Positions 14,668-22,308 of a stretch of DNA of 29,884 bases are shown in pieces. The translations under genes and the position numbers were made by a program. Each line of letters begins with the position of its first letter. Position 1 is the first letter of the stretch. The stretch is from positions 1 through 29,884 of the forward strand of contig CAKRRH010000022.1 in assembly GCA_934394855.1 (NCBI GenBank). Reading direction: 5' to 3'. Source of the DNA: an uncultured Eubacteriales bacterium (GTDB lineage Bacteria; Bacillota; Clostridia; Oscillospirales; Acutalibacteraceae). The notes beneath the pieces are model-generated. The model worked only from the letters and a program-made list of their open reading frames with translations. It was not told the DNA's origin and did not search any database.

Positions 14668-15720
14668 TTATGCTTTTTTATACATTTGTTCGTAATATTT
14701 TGTATATTCTCCGGATGTAATTTTATTCATCCACGCTTCATTGGCAAGATACCATTCGATTGTTTCCGCTATCCCCTGTTCGAATGTATATTTCGGAGCC
14801 CAACCGAGTTTGGTTGTAATTTTTGTATTATCGATTGCATATCTGCGGTCATGACCCGGACGATCTTTAACATATTTAATAAGATCCTCACTTTTGCCGA
14901 GTGCCGAGATGATCAGTTTAACAATTTGGATATTAGCCTTTTCGTTGTTTCCGCCTATATTATAAACCTCGCCGTTTTCTCCCTTATGAAGCACCGTATC
15001 AATTGCGCTGCAATGATCCGAAACATGAAGCCAATCTCTGATCTGCATTCCGTCACCATAAACCGGAAGTGATTTGTCTGCTTTGCAGTTATTGATCATG
15101 AGAGGAATCAACTTTTCAGGAAACTGGAATGGTCCGTAGTTATTTGAGCATCTTGTGATGTTAATCGGCATTCCAAAGGTTTCATGATACGCACGAACGA
15201 CCATGTCTGCGCTGGCTTTTGACGCAGAATATGGACTGTTAGGTGACAATGGGGTTGTTTCGGTAAACATACCTGTCTTACCAAGTGCGCCATATACTTC
15301 ATCGGTAGATACCTGAAGATATTTTACTCCGGGCCTAAACTCAAATGAATATTTATTATCAGGATCAACCTTCCAAAAATGCTTTGCAACATCGAGCAGG
15401 GTTTGTGTGCCGATTATGTTGGTTGTAAGAAAAATTTCCGGCTCTGTAATTGAACGGTCAACATGCGATTCCGCTGCAAAATTTACAACCGTATCAATAT
15501 TATATTTTTCAAAAACCTCTGTAATTGCTTTGCGATCACGAATATCTGCTTTTACAAAAGTATAGCGTTTGTCATTTTCAACATCCGCCAAGTTGTCAAG
15601 ATTTCCTGCATAGGTCAATGCATCTAAATTGATTATGTTGTAATCATGATTTTTGAGCATATGATGCACAAAATTTGAGCCGATGAATCCGGCGCCGCCT
15701 GTTACGAGAATGTTTTTCAT
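14668..15720 (-). CDS. rmlB: dTDP-glucose 4,6-dehydratase
   Basis: The 350-residue product is a full-length extended short-chain dehydrogenase. GGAGFIG (8-14) binds NAD; STDEVYG (138-144) holds the dehydratase Thr-Asp-Glu; YSASK (164-168) holds catalytic Tyr164 and Lys168; NNYGP (193-197) and RDWLHVSDHC are also typical. It converts dTDP-glucose to dTDP-4-keto-6-deoxyglucose. It is the last gene of the eight-gene operon, with AAGGAG before its start. No rmlC or rmlD follows, so the ketosugar is expected to go to WecE rather than to rhamnose. Confidence 0.97.
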   Translation of the reverse strand: MKNILVTGGAGFIGSNFVHHMLKNHDYNIINLDALTYAGNLDNLADVENDKRYTFVKADIRDRKAITEVFEKYNIDTVVNFAAESHVDRSITEPEIFLTTNIIGTQTLLDVAKHFWKVDPDNKYSFEFRPGVKYLQVSTDEVYGALGKTGMFTETTPLSPNSPYSASKASADMVVRAYHETFGMPINITRCSNNYGPFQFPEKLIPLMINNCKADKSLPVYGDGMQIRDWLHVSDHCSAIDTVLHKGENGEVYNIGGNNEKANIQIVKLIISALGKSEDLIKYVKDRPGHDRRYAIDNTKITTKLGWAPKYTFEQGIAETIEWYLANEAWMNKITSGEYTKYYEQMYKKA

Positions 15721-15747
15721 TGATTATTTCTCCTTATTTTTTTACAA

Positions 15748-16617
15748 TTATTTACTTTTTGCAAGATTAATCAGATATTTGCCATAATCGGTCATTTTTA
15801 GTTCTTCACCGAGTTTCAACAATTCTTCGCTTGATATGTATCCTTTTCTCCAAGCAGTTTCCTCAATGCAGCTGATATATAACCCTTGCATTGATTGAAT
15901 TGTCTGAACATATTCCGCAGCCTTCAAAAGTCCCTCAGGTGTGCCTGTATCAAGCCATGCCATGCCTCGACCGAGCAATACAACATCAAGCTCACCTTTT
16001 TCAAGATAGACACTGTTTACTGATGAAATCTCAAGTTCGCCTCTTGCCGACGGTTTGATGTTTTTAGCAATTTCGATTACATTATTGTCGTAAAAATACA
16101 GCCCCGGAACAGCATATTTCGATTTTGGCTGAGCAGGTTTTTCTTCGATCGACAGCACTTTGCCGTTTTCGTCAAATTCGACAACGCCAAAGTCTTTCGG
16201 ATTTTTCACAGGATAGCCGAATACAGTTGCTCCGCTTTGTTTTTGTTTTGCTTTAAGCAACATATTCGGGAAATTTTGGCCATAGAAAACATTGTCGCCC
16301 AAAATTAAACATACACTATCGTTTCCTATGAATTTTTCACCCAAAATAAATGCTTGAGCAAGTCCCTGTGGTTTTTCCTGAACGGCATATTCAATAGATA
16401 TACCAAGCCTTGAGCCGTCGCCAAGCAATTCCTTATATATTGGGGTATCGTGTGGCGTCGAGATAATCAAAATCTCATTTATCTCCGACAGTAAAAGTAC
16501 TGACAGAGGATAATATATCAAGGGTTTGTCGTAAACCGGCAAAAGCTGTTTCGACACGGTTTTAGTCATCGGATAAAGACGGGTGCCTTTTCCACCTGCA
16601 AGAATAATGCCTTTCAT
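15748..16617 (-). CDS. rmlA: Glucose-1-phosphate thymidylyltransferase
   Basis: The start at 16617 (MKGIILAGGKGTRLYP) has AGGAGG eight bases upstream; an in-frame ATG six codons earlier would place that ribosome site inside the gene. The 289-residue product shows the nucleotidyltransferase signature LAGGKGTRLYPMT (6-18) and the RmlA blocks VSKQLLPVYDKPLIYYPLS and LGDNVFYG. It joins glucose-1-phosphate to dTTP to give dTDP-glucose, the substrate of RmlB next door. The gap after the GT-C-like gene is 14 bases. Confidence 0.96.
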   Translation of the reverse strand: MKGIILAGGKGTRLYPMTKTVSKQLLPVYDKPLIYYPLSVLLLSEINEILIISTPHDTPIYKELLGDGSRLGISIEYAVQEKPQGLAQAFILGEKFIGNDSVCLILGDNVFYGQNFPNMLLKAKQKQSGATVFGYPVKNPKDFGVVEFDENGKVLSIEEKPAQPKSKYAVPGLYFYDNNVIEIAKNIKPSARGELEISSVNSVYLEKGELDVVLLGRGMAWLDTGTPEGLLKAAEYVQTIQSMQGLYISCIEETAWRKGYISSEELLKLGEELKMTDYGKYLINLAKSK

Positions 16618-16631
16618 TTTTTCAATCCTCC

Positions 16632-18056
16632 TCATTTCAAAAACAACATGAAAGAAAGCATGACAAACGGCAAAATAACTATTGTGTTTAAAACCAGCAA
16701 GCCATGATCATACTTTGCAAACAAACCGGTTTGTTCAAGATCGGAATGTCTTTTATATCTCGGATAGTTTATAACAACCAACAATAATGCCGAAAACAAC
16801 AGAGCTGCGGCAACCGGATATTTAATAAATGTTACTATTGATTCATTGCTTTTAAATAAAAAGCTGGGAATATTTTTATATTGTAACTTTTTATCCGGCG
16901 TTCCAAACAGAAAATTGAACATGGTTCCTTTAATATATTTGGGCGCAAGAAAGTATCTGCTGTGTATTGCATTTGTCGCGCAAGCACAAAATTGAAATAC
17001 TGCATACATAAATGCATTTAGTCTGAATTTGTTAAAATTCATCATCAATATTATCGCCAAAAATGGCATAACCATCAACATTCTATAATGTTCAATATCC
17101 GAAAGACAACATTGCAACAAATAAATTGCAGTAGGAACATAGATAACAAAAGCATTATTTTCCTGTTTATCTTTTGGAATTGTGACATATGCCAAATAAC
17201 AAATTATCAACCATCCCAAAAGGAACATCGAAAATGGAATTTTTGAAGAGGGTAATGCTATTTTGAACATATTAACCAGTACGCGCTGTGAAGGTCCGCT
17301 TGACAATGATTCGGTATAAAAAGGAAAAATTGAAAATACAACTTTATTTATCACATAAAGCGAAACGGCTCCTAAGCTATTTGCAATAATTTTCAAGATA
17401 TTCTTTTCAACCAAAAGAACCAATGGGAAAAATACAAATATAAAAAACGGCTTAATTGCAATTGAAATTGCGCTGAATATTATAAATCTCCACTTTTTTT
17501 CGTCAATTAGAAAGTAAATTCCGATTACACTAAAGAAAATAAAAAATATGTCATTTTGACCTGCAAAAGCAACACCGTTTATGCACAAAGAACATGAAAA
17601 TGTCAAATAAGCTGCCCATATCGAACGGTGCTTGTCGTTCGTGAGTTTTAGGCATATTTTATATCCCATGTATGAAGTAGCAATCAGGAAAGCGACTAAC
17701 CCCAACTTTGACCAATTCATCAAAATCCAGTTTTGATTTATTTCATAGTGGAAAAAGCGCTGAGCAATCCAAATTGGAAAATTCCAAAATGATAAGGGCA
17801 AAATCGAAATTAGATCATTGGCCATTATTTTATGTGGCACACCATGTAAATTCTGTGCCGTATATGACCAAAATTCCAACGGCTTACCATCAAAAATTAC
17901 ATCCCAAACATTAGTGCTCCAAATAGTAAGGCTTCTTGTGTCAACATAACAATATGAAACCATTACCAAAAGCAAAATCAATGATGCCAAAATCCATTCC
18001 CATATGTATATTTTTTCGGAAAAATAATACTTTTTCAAATTGTTTTTTAACTTCAT
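16632..18056 (-). CDS. Polytopic membrane protein, GT-C-like glycosyltransferase candidate
   Basis: The 474-residue product has about 11-12 hydrophobic segments, with one near residues 20-38 followed by a long extracytoplasmic loop (about 40-75) containing WDVIFDGKP and the DLISILPLSFWNFP region. That layout suits GT-C fold enzymes (DUF2029/GT87-like), which use polyprenyl-phosphate sugars on the outer face. No sequence motif is decisive. It stands directly after a polyprenyl-phosphate glycosyltransferase and two flippase-like genes in the same operon, which is the expected place for the final transferase. A polymerase or carrier cannot be excluded. Ribosome site GGGAG. Confidence 0.65.
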   Translation of the reverse strand: MKLKNNLKKYYFSEKIYIWEWILASLILLLVMVSYCYVDTRSLTIWSTNVWDVIFDGKPLEFWSYTAQNLHGVPHKIMANDLISILPLSFWNFPIWIAQRFFHYEINQNWILMNWSKLGLVAFLIATSYMGYKICLKLTNDKHRSIWAAYLTFSCSLCINGVAFAGQNDIFFIFFSVIGIYFLIDEKKWRFIIFSAISIAIKPFFIFVFFPLVLLVEKNILKIIANSLGAVSLYVINKVVFSIFPFYTESLSSGPSQRVLVNMFKIALPSSKIPFSMFLLGWLIICYLAYVTIPKDKQENNAFVIYVPTAIYLLQCCLSDIEHYRMLMVMPFLAIILMMNFNKFRLNAFMYAVFQFCACATNAIHSRYFLAPKYIKGTMFNFLFGTPDKKLQYKNIPSFLFKSNESIVTFIKYPVAAALLFSALLLVVINYPRYKRHSDLEQTGLFAKYDHGLLVLNTIVILPFVMLSFMLFLK

Positions 18057-18075
18057 CTATATACTCCCATTCACT

Positions 18076-18450
18076 TTAAAAAATCATTCCCCCGAGCGAA
18101 AACAGCGCAATTCCGACTAATATCAGTGCCATTCCGATTAACTTTTTTTTGGATAACCGCTCATGCAAAAAGAAATAGCCGAGTACTGCGACAAAAATAT
18201 ATCCTGCACTTTCAAGAATCGGTCCTGATGAAAGCGGAACATATTTATAGGCGAATACTGTTACGACAGTCGAAAGAAAGAACAGCCCATAGGCGATTAT
18301 TACAGTAGGGTTGAGATATTCTTTAATCCGTTCTGTATAGGTTTTATTTGCGCTTGTCTTTAACATTACCTGTGAGATTGACGAAATCAGCACAGATACC
18401 AAAAATATTATCGAAAAGATGACCTGCATCCGAATGTTTTGATCACTCAT
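18076..18450 (-). CDS. SMR/EamA-like half transporter, ArnF-like flippase subunit
   Basis: From the Met at 18450 (MSDQNIRM) the product has 124 residues and four membrane helices. SSISQVMLKTSA in helix 1 and LSSGPILESAGYIFVAVLGYFFLHERLSKKKLIGMALILVGIAL-type features at the C-terminus match the drug/metabolite transporter SMR branch, including ArnF and YnfA-like proteins. The start overlaps the end of the partner gene by eight bases; a longer in-frame start exists (18480) but lies deeper in that gene. With its partner it probably forms a heterodimer that moves undecaprenyl-phosphate-linked sugar across the membrane. Confidence 0.75.
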   Translation of the reverse strand: MSDQNIRMQVIFSIIFLVSVLISSISQVMLKTSANKTYTERIKEYLNPTVIIAYGLFFLSTVVTVFAYKYVPLSSGPILESAGYIFVAVLGYFFLHERLSKKKLIGMALILVGIALFSLGGMIF

Positions 18451-18802
18451 TGTCAGCCACCACCAAAAGCACGCCGGCAAAAATGATTATCGAGCCGACA
18501 ATCATATACCAGTAGATTGTTTCAGAGAAAATCAACGCACCCCAAATCATGCCCCAAACTATTACAACTGCTTTATTTGAAAATGCGGTTGTAAGCGGCA
18601 TTTTTTTGAGTACCTGCTGCCAAAGTAACGCATATGCCGCTAAAATTACAAGCATTAGTCCATAATAGAAAACGAACCAAAACGACAAAAGCGGCTGTGA
18701 TGACGCGAGCTTCGAAAACACACTACAAAATGAATACATCAGCAAAATCGCATGAAGTAAAACATATGCTTTAACATCTGCTTTTTTCTTATTTTCTGTC
18801 AT
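18443..18802 (-). CDS. SMR/EamA-like half transporter, ArnE-like flippase subunit
   Basis: The 119-residue product has four membrane helices. The N-terminal helix HAILLMYSFCSVFSKLAS and the C-terminal GALIFSETIYWYMIVGSIIIFAGVLLV are typical of SMR-type half transporters. The gene overlaps the end of the glycosyltransferase gene by 14 bases and the start of the second subunit by 8, so the three are translationally linked. GGAG lies nine bases before the ATG. ArnE and ArnF together flip undecaprenyl-phosphate aminoarabinose in enterobacteria; here the cargo would be a different amino sugar. Confidence 0.75.
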   Translation of the reverse strand: MTENKKKADVKAYVLLHAILLMYSFCSVFSKLASSQPLLSFWFVFYYGLMLVILAAYALLWQQVLKKMPLTTAFSNKAVVIVWGMIWGALIFSETIYWYMIVGSIIIFAGVLLVVADNE

Positions 18803-19736
18803 CTGTCGATTCTCCGGTGTTTAATGTTTTACGAATAACAAACTGCGGTGCATTGTTAAGGCTGATATATACTCTGCCGACATATTCACCAATCATTCCG
18901 AGCAGCAGCATTATCATTCCGCCGATAAAGAGCAAAACCGCCATTGTCGAGCTGTATCCGAGCGGCGCTGCCGGGTTTATTATTTTGTTGATGATGATAT
19001 AAAGTCCGTACAAAAATCCGATTATTGCGGTTGCCGAGCCAATAAATGTTGCAAGTCTTAACGGTTTTACCGAAAATGAAGTAAAACCGTTTACCCAAAG
19101 CAAAAACAGCTTTTTGATTGTATAGCCCGATTTTCCCTCAATTCGTTCGCGGTGATGAATCTCAACATTTGCGACCTTATTTGTCGCACGAAGCAAAAGC
19201 CCGCTGATATAAGGAAACGGGTTGTCATAGAGCAAGACTTCATCTACAACAAATCTTTTGCAGGCAAGATAACTCATGATTTTAAGGTTTTGCGGCTTAT
19301 TTAACAGCCATTGTGCCATTTTGTCATTTACCTTGCTACCGAAATTACGAAATGCGGAATGTTTTTTGTTGGTGTATTTTGCAAATACCAAATCATTTTC
19401 GTCAAGAGCGTCAATTAACTTAAACATCTCATTTGCCGGTGTTTGTCCGTCGTCATCAAGACATACCACAACATCACCGGTAACATAGTGAAATCCTGCC
19501 ATAATTGCGGAATGTTGACCGAAATTTCTTGCAAGGTCAATGCCTTTTATGCGGCTGTTTTTTTCAGCCATATCGGTTATTACCGAAAACACATTATCGG
19601 GTGAACTGTCATTTATAAGTATGATTTCATAATCATATCCACCATGATTTGTCACGGTATCAATTACTTCATCAACAACAGTACCGATTGTATGTTCAGA
19701 ATTATAGCACGGAATAACAAAAGACAATTTTGTCAT
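18789..19736 (-). CDS. Polyprenyl-phosphate glycosyltransferase (GT2, ArnC/GtrB/CsbB-like)
   Basis: The 315-residue product has a cytosolic GT2 domain and two C-terminal membrane helices (about 232-256 and 268-292). Motifs: FVIPCYNSE at the start, INDSSPD (41-47), DLARNFGQHSAIMAG (67-81) and the metal-binding LDDDGQTP (93-100). R-x-x-G-x-SGYTIKKL and TSFSVKPLRLA precede the membrane part, as in ArnC, GtrB and dolichol-phosphate-mannose-synthase-like enzymes. It loads a sugar onto undecaprenyl phosphate at the inner face. Given the neighbours, the likely donor is dTDP-Fuc4NAc (inference), not UDP-glucose. Confidence 0.9.
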   Translation of the reverse strand: MTKLSFVIPCYNSEHTIGTVVDEVIDTVTNHGGYDYEIILINDSSPDNVFSVITDMAEKNSRIKGIDLARNFGQHSAIMAGFHYVTGDVVVCLDDDGQTPANEMFKLIDALDENDLVFAKYTNKKHSAFRNFGSKVNDKMAQWLLNKPQNLKIMSYLACKRFVVDEVLLYDNPFPYISGLLLRATNKVANVEIHHRERIEGKSGYTIKKLFLLWVNGFTSFSVKPLRLATFIGSATAIIGFLYGLYIIINKIINPAAPLGYSSTMAVLLFIGGMIMLLLGMIGEYVGRVYISLNNAPQFVIRKTLNTGESTDDRK

Positions 19737-19742
19737 TTAGGA

Positions 19743-20276
19743 TCATTCTCCTTTTTTCCATTCTTCCCTTAAAACGGCCATAAACACCATGTCATATGGT
19801 TTGCCGTCGATTATAACATCCTGTTTGAATGTGCCTTCATATTTAAATCCGGCATTTTCATAGCTCTTAATTGCTCGCTTGTTATCCGCAAATACACGCA
19901 AAAAAACACGGTTTAGCCCAAGTTCATTGAACGCATATTCAAGAGCAAGCTTTGCGGCTTTTGAGCCGATTCCCCTGCCGCGACACGATTCTTCACCGAT
20001 AAAAATGCCATATTCGCATTTTTTGTGAGTTTTATCAATGTCACGCAAATAAACCGAACCGACATCTTTTTTGTCTGTGTTGTCTACAATCACAAACTGT
20101 GCAACATCACCCGTCAATACACGGTTATGAAGCCAATTAAGATGAGATTTTTCATCAAGCGGTGTACGATAGATGAAATGTTCAACAACGGACGGCGCAT
20201 TGCGCCATTTAATAATATTAGCGGTGTCCTGTTCGGTAATCGGGCGGATTGTCACGCCCTCATATGTCATGTTCAT
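19743..20276 (-). CDS. GNAT acetyltransferase (RimL-like), probable amino-sugar N-acetyltransferase
   Basis: The 177-residue product is a complete GNAT domain. TIRPITEQDTANIIKWRNAPSV at the start is shared with RimJ/RimL and PseH-type sugar acetyltransferases. The acetyl-CoA loop is CRGRGIGSKAAKLALEYAF (about 94-112), and NKRAIKSYENAGF closes the fold. It lies between wecE and the lipid-linked glycosyltransferase with gaps of 13 and 6 bases, so the likely substrate is dTDP-4-amino-4,6-dideoxygalactose, giving dTDP-Fuc4NAc. It is not a WecD orthologue in size. A ribosomal-protein role is a less likely alternative. Confidence 0.8.
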   Translation of the reverse strand: MNMTYEGVTIRPITEQDTANIIKWRNAPSVVEHFIYRTPLDEKSHLNWLHNRVLTGDVAQFVIVDNTDKKDVGSVYLRDIDKTHKKCEYGIFIGEESCRGRGIGSKAAKLALEYAFNELGLNRVFLRVFADNKRAIKSYENAGFKYEGTFKQDVIIDGKPYDMVFMAVLREEWKKGE

Positions 20277-20289
20277 ATTGTAATTTTCC

Positions 20290-21420
20290 TTATTTATTAT
20301 AAAATTCGGTTACTTTTTCAATAACAAATTCAATTTCAGACTGCTTTAAGCCATAGAACATCGGCAAACGAACAAGTCTGTCGCTTTCCCTGGTTGTATA
20401 TTTATCTTCCCCGTGAAATCTTCCAAACTCAATTCCTGCGGGTGCGCTGTGGAGCGGAACATAATGGAAAACAGCACCGACGCCTTGCTCTTTTAAATAT
20501 GATATGAGTTTTGTTCTTGTTTCAAGATCCTCGGTTTTAATATAGAACATATGTGCATTATGTTTACAATATTCCGGAATAAACGGACGGGTGATTGCTC
20601 CTTTTTGTTCAAGCGTCTCAAAGCCCCTATAATATGTCTCCCATGAGTTCAATCTGTCATTATTGATCTCGTCCGCTTTAAGCAACTGACCGTATAAATA
20701 TGCCGCGTTCATGTCGCTTGGCAAATAGGATGAACCTGCCGCTACCCATGTATATTTATCGATTTGTCCACGCAGAAAACGACTTCTGTTTGTACCCTTT
20801 TCACGCAAAATCTCTGCGTCCTCGATTTTATTTTCATCTTTAATTAGGATTGCTCCGCCTTCGCCCATGCTGTAATTTTTTGTTTCGTGGAACGAATAGC
20901 AACCGTAATCGCCGATTGAGCCCAAAGCATGTCCTTTATATTCTGACATAACACCCTGAGCCGCATCTTCGACAACTTTAAGATTATGGCGCTTAGCAAT
21001 ATCCATTATTGCGTCCATTTCACAACCGACTCCTGCATAATGAACCGGAACAATGGCCTTCGTTTTCTCTGTAATTGCATCTTCAATCAAGCGCTCGTCA
21101 ATGTTCATTGTATCAGGACGAATATCGACAAATACAATTTTAGCGCCGCGAAGCACAAACGCATCGGCTGTTGATACAAAAGTAAACGACGGCATGATTA
21201 CCTCATCGCCGGGTTTAATGTCAAGCAACAGCGCTGCCATTTCAAGCGCATGAGTGCATGAAGTAGCAAGCAAAGCCTTTGCGGTGCCTGTTTTATTTTC
21301 AATCCACTCGTTGCATTTTTTCGTAAATTGTCCGTCGCCACAAATCTTCTGATTCTCAATAGCTTCTTTTATGTAGCCAAGTTCTGTTCCGAGATAGGGC
21401 GGTTTGTTAAATGGTATCAT
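20290..21420 (-). CDS. wecE: dTDP-4-amino-4,6-dideoxygalactose transaminase
   Basis: The 376-residue product has the same length as E. coli WecE/RffA, and from memory it follows that protein closely: PGDEVIMPSFTFVSTADAFV, RGAKIVFVDIRPDTMNIDE, VVEDAAQGVMSEYKGHALG, REKGTNRSRFLRGQIDKYTW and FHGEDKYTTRESDRLVRLP. The pyridoxal-phosphate lysine is Lys181 in SFHETKNYSMGEGGA. It transfers an amino group from glutamate to dTDP-4-keto-6-deoxyglucose, making dTDP-Fuc4N. It is the first gene of the operon, behind a perfect consensus promoter. In enterobacteria this enzyme feeds enterobacterial common antigen; here the setting is a Gram-positive surface-glycan operon. Confidence 0.93.
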   Translation of the reverse strand: MIPFNKPPYLGTELGYIKEAIENQKICGDGQFTKKCNEWIENKTGTAKALLATSCTHALEMAALLLDIKPGDEVIMPSFTFVSTADAFVLRGAKIVFVDIRPDTMNIDERLIEDAITEKTKAIVPVHYAGVGCEMDAIMDIAKRHNLKVVEDAAQGVMSEYKGHALGSIGDYGCYSFHETKNYSMGEGGAILIKDENKIEDAEILREKGTNRSRFLRGQIDKYTWVAAGSSYLPSDMNAAYLYGQLLKADEINNDRLNSWETYYRGFETLEQKGAITRPFIPEYCKHNAHMFYIKTEDLETRTKLISYLKEQGVGAVFHYVPLHSAPAGIEFGRFHGEDKYTTRESDRLVRLPMFYGLKQSEIEFVIEKVTEFYNK

Positions 21421-21468
21421 TATTTTCCCTTGTTTCTTTTTATATTTTTATTGTGTTTGACCATAGAC

Positions 21469-21497
21469 ATTATAGAACAAATTCTATAAAATGTCAA
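21469..21497 (-). promoter_or_regulatory. Consensus promoter of the glycan operon
   Basis: On the minus strand TTGACA (21492-21497) and TATAAT (21469-21474) are separated by exactly 17 bases. The transcript leader to wecE is about 45 bases. Confidence 0.9.
21470..21489 (-). promoter_or_regulatory. Possible operator inside the glycan operon promoter
   Basis: TTATAGAA and TTCTATAA are 8-bp perfect inverted arms around a 4-base CAAA centre, lying between the -35 and -10 elements and overlapping the -10. The position suits a repressor, but the -10 itself contributes half of one arm. Confidence 0.4.
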
Positions 21498-21538
21498 TAT
21501 ATCTGTTGATTAGTTCAATTCACAAAAGATAAGATGTG

Positions 21539-22228
21539 TCAATCTGAAGTTTTATCTATCATTACTATTTTTAGTCTATCGCCGTTCACCGAAAAGCTGA
21601 CTGTGAAATCGGCAAACCTCATTTTATATATGCGTTCGGGCTCATTTTGATAGGCAGGTCTTGGGTCTGACGAAAGCGTTTCAATCAGAGCCGCTTTTTG
21701 CGACTCATCAAAGCAGGAAAGCAGGTTGTCGTCATAATCGACTTTCAGCCGATAATCGGCAAAATCATCCGAAAATCCGCAAATTGCCTGCGACTTTGAG
21801 TCGGAATATTTAACATATGGCTTGATATCGATGATCGGCGTGCCGTTCATCAGATCCGCACCCGAAACAACAAGCGATATGCCGTTTTCATCATTGATAA
21901 CCTCATGCAGCTTAACGCATGAAAGTCCGACGGGATTCGGACGAAACGGACTTCTTGTTGCAAATACGCCGACACGCTTGTTTCCTCCGAGTCTCGGCGG
22001 ACGAACCGTAGGGTTGAATTTTGCGTCGACATTCTCCGAAAATACCCACAAAATCCACAAATGAGAATATTGCTCAATGTCACGAAAGGCAAGCTCATCG
22101 GAATATGGCTTTTCAAACACGATTTTCGATTTCATATTTTTCGCAATTCCGCTTTGTCTCGGAATTCCGAACTTTTCCCTGTAATCGTTATATATTCTTG
22201 CAATTATTTTAAACTGAACACAGTCCAT
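21539..22228 (-). CDS. trmO: tRNA N6-threonylcarbamoyladenosine methyltransferase
   Basis: From the Met at 22228 (MDCVQFKIIARI) the product has 229 residues; GGAG lies nine bases upstream, while the earlier in-frame ATG at 22249 has no ribosome site. The TsaA/YaeB (TrmO) hallmark VGVFATRSPFRPNPVGLS is at 86-103, with FxVFSEN-type and IDIKPYVKYSDS blocks around it. The enzyme uses S-adenosylmethionine to methylate t6A37 of certain tRNAs. It follows trkH in the same direction and may be read through from that operon. Confidence 0.93.
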   Translation of the reverse strand: MDCVQFKIIARIYNDYREKFGIPRQSGIAKNMKSKIVFEKPYSDELAFRDIEQYSHLWILWVFSENVDAKFNPTVRPPRLGGNKRVGVFATRSPFRPNPVGLSCVKLHEVINDENGISLVVSGADLMNGTPIIDIKPYVKYSDSKSQAICGFSDDFADYRLKVDYDDNLLSCFDESQKAALIETLSSDPRPAYQNEPERIYKMRFADFTVSFSVNGDRLKIVMIDKTSD

Positions 22229-22260
22229 AAATTCATTCTCCAAAAACATTTATAAATCCG

Positions 22261-22294
22261 CAAAGCCTGTCGGGAACGCACCAAACAGGCTTTG
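22261..22294 (-). terminator. Hairpin between trkH and trmO
   Basis: CAAAGCCTGT and ACAGGCTTTG are perfect 10-bp arms around a 14-base loop. No U-run follows on either strand, so it may be a weak or processed terminator. Confidence 0.4.
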
Positions 22295-22308
22295 ATTTAT
22301 GTAACATA

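Noticed and set aside
14668..16617. dTDP-rhamnose operon
   Set aside because: rmlC and rmlD are missing and WecE plus an acetyltransferase are in the same operon, which points to Fuc4NAc instead.
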